64,000 bases of DNA from Phoebastria nigripes (lineage: Eukaryota; Chordata; Aves; Procellariiformes; Diomedeidae): NCBI GenBank assembly GCA_035582835.1, contig JAYKAV010002442.1, forward strand, positions 2,240,943 to 2,304,942. The letters are read 5' to 3'. Under the pieces are notes generated by a model. The model did no database searches. It saw nothing but the letters and a program-made list of their open reading frames with translations, and had not been told where the DNA came from. The translations under genes were made by a program, and so were the position numbers. Below are positions 60,001 to 64,000 of the stretch, piece after piece (position 1 is the first letter of the stretch; each line of letters begins with the position of its first letter).

Positions 60001-61671
60001 CTGCGCAAGACCCCGAGCTGGACTGGTTTGCTGACATGATCCCAGACATTAAACCTTCTTCAGCTATCTTGATTTTACCTGAAGCGAGGACAGAAGCAGT
60101 TGTTCCCAGTCACTCTGGTGTAGTATCCAGCAGAGAAGGTGCCTCCCAGAATGTGCTGTTTTCATCCAAATTTGCAGCAGCTGATGTTATTGAGGTAAGA
60201 AGCTATAGCAGTGGGGTTTAAATGACTGCACACTTGAGAGGATCCTAAAGCATGTACATAGTACAACACACTGTTGTAACACCAGCTGGCTCCTTAATAA
60301 GATGGTGGATAACCTGAGGAAGCATCCAGCAGCATACGACTGTACAGTTGAGTTTTTACCTGTGAATACAAGATGCTGAGCTCTGAACGATGCCTCTTAT
60401 CAGGCACCAGGTTACTCAGTGGGCTGTTACTCCAGCAGCAAGACAGCTGTGTTAAGAAACAGTGAGGGAATGGAAACTTGTATGCTACTAAAGGCACTGA
60501 CTGAGGAGTTTTAACTCCTGCTTTTAACTTGTGCTGCTGTATCCTGGATGCAAGGACCCTACACTGCGTTAGGGAGAGTCTTGGTTTGTCGGACAGGTAA
60601 AACAAGGCTGGATCCTGGCTGCTGAACAGGCGTGGCCCCAAGCACAGACAGAAGGGGGCTTTCAAGCACAGAGGATGCTCAGGACTCAGTGTTGCTCCTG
60701 GCTCTTCTAGGAGAACCTAATAGCATTGTAAATAAAGGACCAGGAAATCAGAACCTCTGGATTAGAGAGTAAAGCTTTTTGGGTGCTTTGTTTTCATGAA
60801 AGAATAGCTGAGACATTTCTCCATTTCAGAGGACCAGGGGGGTTATAAAACTGCCTTTTTAAGTAAGCAGGTAAATCCCTCTAGCCCTGTCACAGAGACT
60901 CCAGAGACTGCTTCCATTTCCTAGGAGGGGAGGTAGCACTCCCAACACTGCCACCTGAACACGTAACTCCGATAGGGAACAGGTGTTGATTTCAAGTTGT
61001 TTTGCTAATTCAGCCTCAAGAGAGCTACCACAGGGGTAGCAGGTAGCATGGGGAAAGGAGCCTTGGATGTAAACTGAAGTTGTTTACAACAGTTGAAAAT
61101 GGCACACTTGATTTTTAAGAAGCACTGTCGTGGTATCAACCCCGTTTTGGGGGGGGAGTCACTCAACTGTAGTGCAGTCAGTGCTGTGGAGTAGTAGAAG
61201 AGCTGTGTCAGTGGACGGGTGAGATCAAACTCATAGTGTTAGAATACAGCAGGACAACAGCTGTTTCCTAGGGCGAAAGAAATCATCTAGTTTATAGCAT
61301 CCTGTTCTTAATGGGAACTGGTTTTGTTACAAACAGTTCTTGCTTTCATTTTAGGGAAAAAAATAAAAGAATCTCCCTGTTACTTTGCTCTTTGTCTTTA
61401 AGCTGTTTCCTTTAAAAGTTCTTTAAGACAGAAAGCTGCAAATACTGGCACTTTAGTTTTGGTCTTATGAGGGGGTTTCGGCATTCTGGATGAATGTCTT
61501 GCTCTGCCATGGCAAGCCGCACAGGCTACTGCCTGGCTCCTGTGGCTGTGCCAAGTACAGAAGTACAGTACATGTGCCTTAATGTTGATTAATTTTACAT
61601 GATTCTAGGCTGAAGCTGCAGGCTGGGATGAAGAAGAGGAGTTGAACTGGGAAGATGATACTAACTGGTAA
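47860..61671 (+). CDS. SCYL3: SCYL3 (PACE-1), SCY1-like pseudokinase 3, complete coding region
   Basis: Thirteen coding exons join without frame breaks into 749 codons plus TAA: 47860-48024, 48549-48734, 49340-49453, 50426-50482, 51230-51332, 51928-52033, 52725-52802, 55004-55143, 55887-56074, 56625-56796, 58714-58854, 59458-60194 and 61609-61671. The human protein has 742 residues. The protein starts MGSENSAL, a myristoylation-type N terminus. It has a pseudokinase domain (about 1-245) in which the catalytic-loop HRD is replaced by LTHNN (about 120) and DFG by LGG (WKLGGM, about 142). HEAT-like helices follow (about 270-435). The linker is poorly conserved and the tail acidic and tryptophan-rich (about 484-749). 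SCYL3 is known to bind the C-terminal domain of ezrin and to localise to Golgi and lamellipodia. The start has an in-frame upstream stop and a good context (G at -3, G at +4). Identity is certain. Confidence 0.97.
48549..48734 (+). CDS. SCYL3: SCYL3 coding exon 2 (residues 56-117)
   Basis: Encodes [20 protein letters not shown] and onward to [10 protein letters not shown], the kinase-fold N-lobe and helix E region. The acceptor ttctggaag uses AAG rather than CAG or TAG. Donor gtaggt. Confidence 0.95.
49340..49453 (+). CDS. SCYL3: SCYL3 coding exon 3 (residues 118-155)
   Basis: Encodes [20 protein letters not shown] then [18 protein letters not shown]. It carries the degenerate catalytic loop and degenerate DFG, so the protein lacks the usual catalytic residues. 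Ambiguous bases sit in the acceptor region (near 49315) but not in the exon. Confidence 0.96.
50426..50482 (+). CDS. SCYL3: SCYL3 coding exon 4 (residues 156-174)
   Basis: Small 57-nt exon, phase 0 at both ends, encoding [19 protein letters not shown]. It corresponds to the activation-segment region of kinases. The sequence differs more from human than the flanking exons. Confidence 0.92.
51230..51332 (+). CDS. SCYL3: SCYL3 coding exon 5 (residues 175-208)
   Basis: Encodes [20 protein letters not shown] and [14 protein letters not shown]. Donor gtgagg leaves one base of a split codon. This is the C-lobe region around kinase helix F (DAYAFG). Confidence 0.95.
51928..52033 (+). CDS. SCYL3: SCYL3 coding exon 6 (residues 209-243)
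   Basis: Encodes [20 protein letters not shown] and [15 protein letters not shown], the end of the pseudokinase C-lobe. The acceptor is ttcagcag with two tandem AGs; use of the first gives the stated start. Two residues (VS) that I recall in human at this junction are absent. Confidence 0.93.
52725..52802 (+). CDS. SCYL3: SCYL3 coding exon 7 (residues 244-269)
   Basis: Encodes [20 protein letters not shown] then EKTEFF plus two bases of Lys. Acceptor gtgcttag, donor gtaagt. Confidence 0.95.
52803..55003 (+). other. SCYL3 intron (2.2 kb), nothing recognised
   Basis: Unique-looking sequence without a clear repeat or RNA gene. Confidence 0.75.
55004..55143 (+). CDS. SCYL3: SCYL3 coding exon 8 (residues 270-316)
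   Basis: Encodes [20 protein letters not shown] and onward to [10 protein letters not shown], the first HEAT-like helices. Acceptor ggaacacag, donor gtgacc. Confidence 0.96.
55144..55886 (+). other. SCYL3 intron, nothing recognised
   Basis: Pyrimidine-rich in its middle (about 55370-55600, many cct/tct runs). No element identified. Confidence 0.75.
55887..56074 (+). CDS. SCYL3: SCYL3 coding exon 9 (residues 317-379)
   Basis: Encodes [20 protein letters not shown], then [20 protein letters not shown] and onward to [12 protein letters not shown]-repeat region. Acceptor cttccctag, donor gttaag. Confidence 0.96.
56075..56624 (+). other. SCYL3 intron, nothing recognised
   Basis: 550 nt of unique-looking sequence. 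Confidence 0.75.
56625..56796 (+). CDS. SCYL3: SCYL3 coding exon 10 (residues 380-436)
   Basis: Encodes [20 protein letters not shown] and onward to [20 protein letters not shown]. Last HEAT-like segment, strongly conserved. The acceptor AG is directly followed by GTACTG. Confidence 0.96.
56797..58713 (+). other. SCYL3 intron (1.9 kb) with A-rich tract and hairpin
   Basis: Contains a low-complexity AAAAC/AAC tract at about 56904-56940 and a 69-nt hairpin at 58039-58107. No other element recognised. Confidence 0.8.
58039..58107 (+). other. Intronic hairpin of miRNA-precursor size
   Basis: A 12-bp perfect outer stem (58039-58050 with 58096-58107) continues inward with one bulged T, four GCCG/CGGC pairs, a 2-nt bulge and three more pairs. 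That makes about 19 bp with a loop of about 28 nt that can itself form a small CCAG/CTGG stem. It is in the sense orientation of SCYL3. Size and bulges resemble a pre-miRNA, but no known miRNA is recognised. Confidence 0.45.
58714..58854 (+). CDS. SCYL3: SCYL3 coding exon 11, candidate cassette exon (residues 437-483)
   Basis: 141 nt, phase 1 at both ends, encoding [20 protein letters not shown] and onward to NPLALKT. Only the first residues (DSP) resemble the human segment. Human SCYL3 has a 54-residue region at this point that is absent from its shorter isoform, so this exon is a plausible alternatively spliced, poorly conserved linker. Splice sites ccctgcag and gtaaaa are good. Confidence 0.85.
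58855..59457 (+). other. SCYL3 intron, nothing recognised
   Basis: 603 nt. It ends cttccacag immediately followed by GTGAGC at the start of exon 12. Confidence 0.75.
59458..60194 (+). CDS. SCYL3: SCYL3 coding exon 12 (residues 484-729)
   Basis: The long exon of 737 nt encodes the disordered C-terminal region with [11 protein letters not shown] (W519, W522), [10 protein letters not shown] (W561), [14 protein letters not shown] and [13 protein letters not shown] (W673). These motifs are shared with human SCYL3 while the sequence between them has drifted. This is the region reported to bind ezrin. Confidence 0.95.
60195..61608 (+). other. SCYL3 last intron (1.4 kb), nothing recognised
   Basis: Unique-looking sequence with a short G run near 61148. 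Confidence 0.75.
61609..61671 (+). CDS. SCYL3: SCYL3 terminal coding exon 13 (residues 730-749)
   Basis: Encodes [20 protein letters not shown], then TAA at 61669-61671. The acidic tail with three tryptophans is the conserved SCYL3 C terminus. Confidence 0.96.
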   Translation, partial: AEAAGWDEEEELNWEDDTNW

Positions 61672-62034
61672 TGGGACTTGAAAGAGACAAAGGCAATTTA
61701 TGCTGTGTTGGACTCTGTAAGAGAAGTCGCTGCTTCCCCAATACAATGGATAAGTACCTCAGCACTGCTTTTGCCAGAAGGCAGGCACTTGCTGCAGCAG
61801 CCAGCAAGAGCCCGTGGGGCCTGATCTCTTGCAATGGATGCCCCTTTCCAGTCTGTGCCAAAAACTGCAGGGGTGAGGCCTGCACTCAAGCAATATGCCC
61901 AGCTGTGGTGCGTGCCGCTGCTACCAGAAAGAGGAACAGCATGATGGGTGTGTCGGTGCTGACGTGCTACTGGAGGCCCAGAGTCGTGTAAGCGATTGTT
62001 CCAGAACTCAACCCTGCTCTGAAAAACTGATGAC

Positions 62035-62040
62035 AATAAA
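62035..62040 (+). terminator. SCYL3 proximal polyadenylation signal AATAAA
   Basis: Canonical hexamer 364 nt after the stop, followed by a T/C-rich stretch at 62076-62097. Confidence 0.65.
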
Positions 62041-62179
62041 TGAAAGTCACACTGAGTTCCTTGGTTAATGTGCCTTTTTTTTTTTTTTCCCCCTCCAGAA
62101 AAGTAAAGCCCTTAGCTAAAAAGTTAAAAGGAGCCATTTCTAAGAGATGATTTTAAGATGAATGTAGAGTTTACTCAAC

Positions 62180-62188
62180 TTATTTATT
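62180..62188 (+). promoter_or_regulatory. AU-rich element nonamer TTATTTATT in SCYL3 3' UTR
   Basis: Exact match to the UUAUUUA(U/A)(U/A) nonamer class of mRNA-destabilising elements, located between the two polyadenylation signals. Confidence 0.5.
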
Positions 62189-62304
62189 TCTGTTTATATA
62201 GTTCTGTCAGTGGATGGCACAAGAGGTGCTAGGAACCGTGCAGTGAAGGACCTCTGAACACAAACTGCTTAAACACCGCATTCTTTCTGCTCTTAACTGT
62301 GACC

Positions 62305-62310
62305 AATAAA
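62305..62310 (+). terminator. SCYL3 distal polyadenylation signal AATAAA
   Basis: Canonical hexamer in accaataaagattattttta, with GT-containing sequence downstream (gcgtggagtgg). Confidence 0.65.
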
Positions 62311-62330
62311 GATTATTTTTAAAAGATGAC

Positions 62331-62780
62331 CCTAGCGTGGAGTGGAACCAGCAGCAGAGGTATGTTCAGAGAACAGTATAGAGCCTTAAACTGTTATTCT
62401 TGAGTGTATTTTAAAATTAAGATAAAAACACCTACTGCCTGGTCACCTGTACATGTCAGGAACAAAGGTAACTGTTACTTTTACAACAGATTCAAACATC
62501 TTAGTATTCAAAATACAATCTCCTGAAATGTTTATCATCATACAGTAGCTTAGAAGAACAAGCTATACATTGGCAATATACAAAATGACAGCTCAGATGC
62601 ACAATAGTGTCCATTAAAATATATCAGTTCTTCCACCCAGTTATTACGAAAGACGGGCCAACATCTCACACCTCAGTTCATTTTGGCACATTAACCGAGA
62701 CCCAGCAGTACAGCAGAGCATCGCCCTGTGTCACAGTTTTTTCTTCTCCAGCAATCATGGTACAAAGGCATCTCTTCCCT
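62331..62780. other. SCYL3-FIRRM intergenic space
   Basis: About 450 nt between the two convergent 3' ends. No element recognised. Either gene may extend into it. Confidence 0.6.
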
Positions 62781-62801
62781 CAGAACAGGGAGCTGAGCTG
62801 T

Positions 62802-62807
62802 TTTATT
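62802..62807 (-). terminator. Candidate polyadenylation signal of the minus-strand gene
   Basis: TTTATT on the plus strand is AATAAA on the minus strand. It lies only about 24 nt after the stop codon, so the 3' UTR would be very short. Another minus-strand AATAAA lies inside the SCYL3 3' UTR near 62184. Confidence 0.45.
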
Positions 62808-62830
62808 GTCTCTAAAACCTGTTGAGCGCC

Positions 62831-63016
62831 TTACCGTACACTGTGTCTGAGGATGGCTATAGCTGTATGTAGATCCTCCAGTTTCACTGCAAGCCAAGCA
62901 GGGGGTGACCCTTTCCGGAGCAGCAGCTTCACAGCCTCCACTGCCCCCTCCATTGTGCCTACCGCTGACTTATACTGCTCCTCGGAGGGTGGGTGACATG
63001 CTCTTTTTGCCAGAGG
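62831..63016 (-). CDS. FIRRM: FIRRM terminal coding exon
   Basis: The acceptor is ttaaatctgcag. The exon reads PLAKRACHPPSEEQYKSAVG, then GAVEAVKLLLRKGSPPAWLA, and ends AIAILRHSVR with TAA at 62833-62831. The last codon and stop form CGGTAAGG, which is also a near-perfect splice donor. Confidence 0.72.
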   Translation of the reverse strand, partial: PLAKRACHPPSEEQYKSAVGTMEGAVEAVKLLLRKGSPPAWLAVKLEDLHTAIAILRHSVR

Positions 63017-63432
63017 CTGCAGATTTAAGTAAACACGAGACATCATTTATAATGCTCTACATGAGTGATCAGTCTTCAAATGCAAGAAAACCCTTCGATG
63101 GAGAAAAGCTGTAAGACACTGCCTTGCCTTGTGAGAGTTCTTGCCAGCTGGCAGGCAGTACAGAGCATTTAGGTATAATACTAAGGGCCAGGAGTGCANG
63201 CGACCTTTTTTCTTAGAAAATGGAGGGCAGCAAGACCATCTTGAACCTCTTTACTGTACTTCCCAGAACTGACAGAAATTGACAACAGAGCCCAGATAGT
63301 TTAAAGAAGTGCACATACCTCTCCTGTTGACTCCAGTTCTCCTGCCATTTTCATAAACTGTGCACTGCAGGTAATCCTTTCTTGTTTCATGCGTTCTGTT
63401 CGTGCTTCTGTTGTCTCTTCAACTTGCCTTGT
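62831..63432 (-). CDS. FIRRM: FIRRM (C1orf112) 3' end, last two coding exons
   Basis: Minus-strand exons 63319-63432 and 62831-63016 join in phase 0 to give 99 codons and TAA. The translation is stop-free, has good GT-AG sites and reads as an alpha-helical C terminus rich in charged residues. I do not recognise it residue by residue. The name rests on gene order: in human, SCYL3 and C1orf112/FIRRM are convergent neighbours. FIRRM partners FIGNL1 to remove RAD51 from DNA in homologous recombination and inter-strand crosslink repair. The rest of the gene lies to the right of the window. Confidence 0.65.
63017..63318 (-). other. FIRRM intron, nothing recognised
   Basis: 302 nt between the two minus-strand exons, with one ambiguous base at 63199. 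Confidence 0.7.
63319..63432 (-). CDS. FIRRM: FIRRM penultimate coding exon
   Basis: On the minus strand the acceptor is tttctccccag and the donor gtatgt. 114 nt, 38 codons, phase 0 at both ends: TRQVEETTEARTERMKQERI then TCSAQFMKMAGELESTGE. Strong coding appearance. Confidence 0.75.
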
Positions 63433-64000
63433 CTGGGGAGAAAGCCACAGGAGAGGTAACTAAACCAAGGCGGCATTACCAACCTTCATAGGCTCAATTT
63501 GTATACCCAGAACAAGGCGGAAGGAGGGAGAGATCTGAACGTGCAGTTCAAATTGAATCTAATTTCTCACACACTCTTCTGAGCAGGAGATTGAAGTTAT
63601 CTACAACAACTTTGGTGTAGCATCACTGGCAGCTATCAGTTCTGTTGCTAATTACGTGCTTGTCAAAAACTGCTCATCCAGATAGCCCTGCCTTAGGTCA
63701 CAGCATGATAACCACCCCCTCTTTCCTGCTGTCTGTGTTCTGCACNAATAGCCATCTGCTCTTAAGAGAATTTTTTCTAACATGCAAAAAGGACTAAGAT
63801 GCTTCATACATGTTCATTTAGCTTTCAGAAACTGATTCAAGAGAAACGGGGAAGGAAATCACACAAATGGAATGATGAAACCCCTGTCTTTTTAATAGAT
63901 AACTTCTCTGCTTACAAGAATAACTGTGCAATTTAATCATTTTTTTTGTTCAAGGATAGAAAAGCAAAGCATTTAAGTCAAAGTTGGGAAGTACTGGAAG
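63433..64000 (-). other. FIRRM intron to window edge, nothing recognised
   Basis: No further minus-strand exon with splice sites could be identified before the window ends. Confidence 0.6.

Larger units (their letters stand above)
61672..62330 (+). other. SCYL3: SCYL3 3' UTR, two probable ends
   Basis: From the stop to about 20 nt beyond the second AATAAA. The proximal signal would give a UTR of about 385 nt and the distal one about 655 nt. Only the long form contains an AU-rich nonamer. Confidence 0.65.

Noticed and set aside
62691..62897. Alternative minus-strand frame overlapping the FIRRM end
   Set aside because: Out of frame with the exon joined at 63016 and without splice support; a shadow of the real exon and its 3' flank.

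Overview
The window is vertebrate nuclear DNA with large introns, GT-AG splicing, polyadenylation signals and a CpG-island promoter. It reads as a sauropsid genome, most likely a bird. The genes are compact, and the interspersed repeats are old and sparse: CR1-type LINE fragments, MIR-like SINE fragments and palindromic DNA-element remnants. Species cannot be fixed from the sequence alone. Scattered single n bases and long homopolymers mark a draft assembly.

Three genes are present. (1) The 3' part of KIFAP3 (+ strand, 41-37925) has nine coding exons giving the C-terminal 365 residues of the kinesin-2 accessory subunit KAP3. The reading frame closes through every splice junction. Its last intron is 19 kb and leads to a 36-codon terminal exon. 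(2) The complete coding part of SCYL3 (+ strand, 47860-61671) has thirteen coding exons, 749 residues: a pseudokinase and HEAT-repeat protein with an acidic, tryptophan-rich tail. It is probably driven from a CpG island at about 43.66-44.8 kb, with a non-coding first exon that I could not delimit. (3) The last two coding exons of a minus-strand gene (62831-63432) lie tail to tail with SCYL3. Gene order makes this FIRRM (C1orf112). KIFAP3 and SCYL3 in the same orientation followed by convergent FIRRM matches the arrangement on human 1q24.

Region by region: 1-38 kb is KIFAP3 exons and introns; 38.3-43.6 kb is intergenic with a few old repeats; 43.6-47.7 kb is the SCYL3 promoter, 5' UTR and first intron; 47.9-62.3 kb is SCYL3; 62.3-64 kb is the convergent 3' end of FIRRM. 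The genes are not a functional operon-like unit. KIFAP3 serves microtubule cargo transport, SCYL3 is linked to ezrin, Golgi and adhesion biology, and FIRRM to RAD51/FIGNL1 homologous recombination.

I found no convincing new genetic system. The points most worth checking are small: a stop codon embedded in a strong splice donor at the FIRRM end, a NAGNAG acceptor and a poorly conserved in-frame exon in SCYL3, acidic-tryptophan motifs in the SCYL3 tail, an AU-rich nonamer present only in the long SCYL3 3' UTR, several intronic hairpins or palindromes, and a C15-G58-C22 tract in the SCYL3 CpG island that is probably a sequencing or assembly problem.
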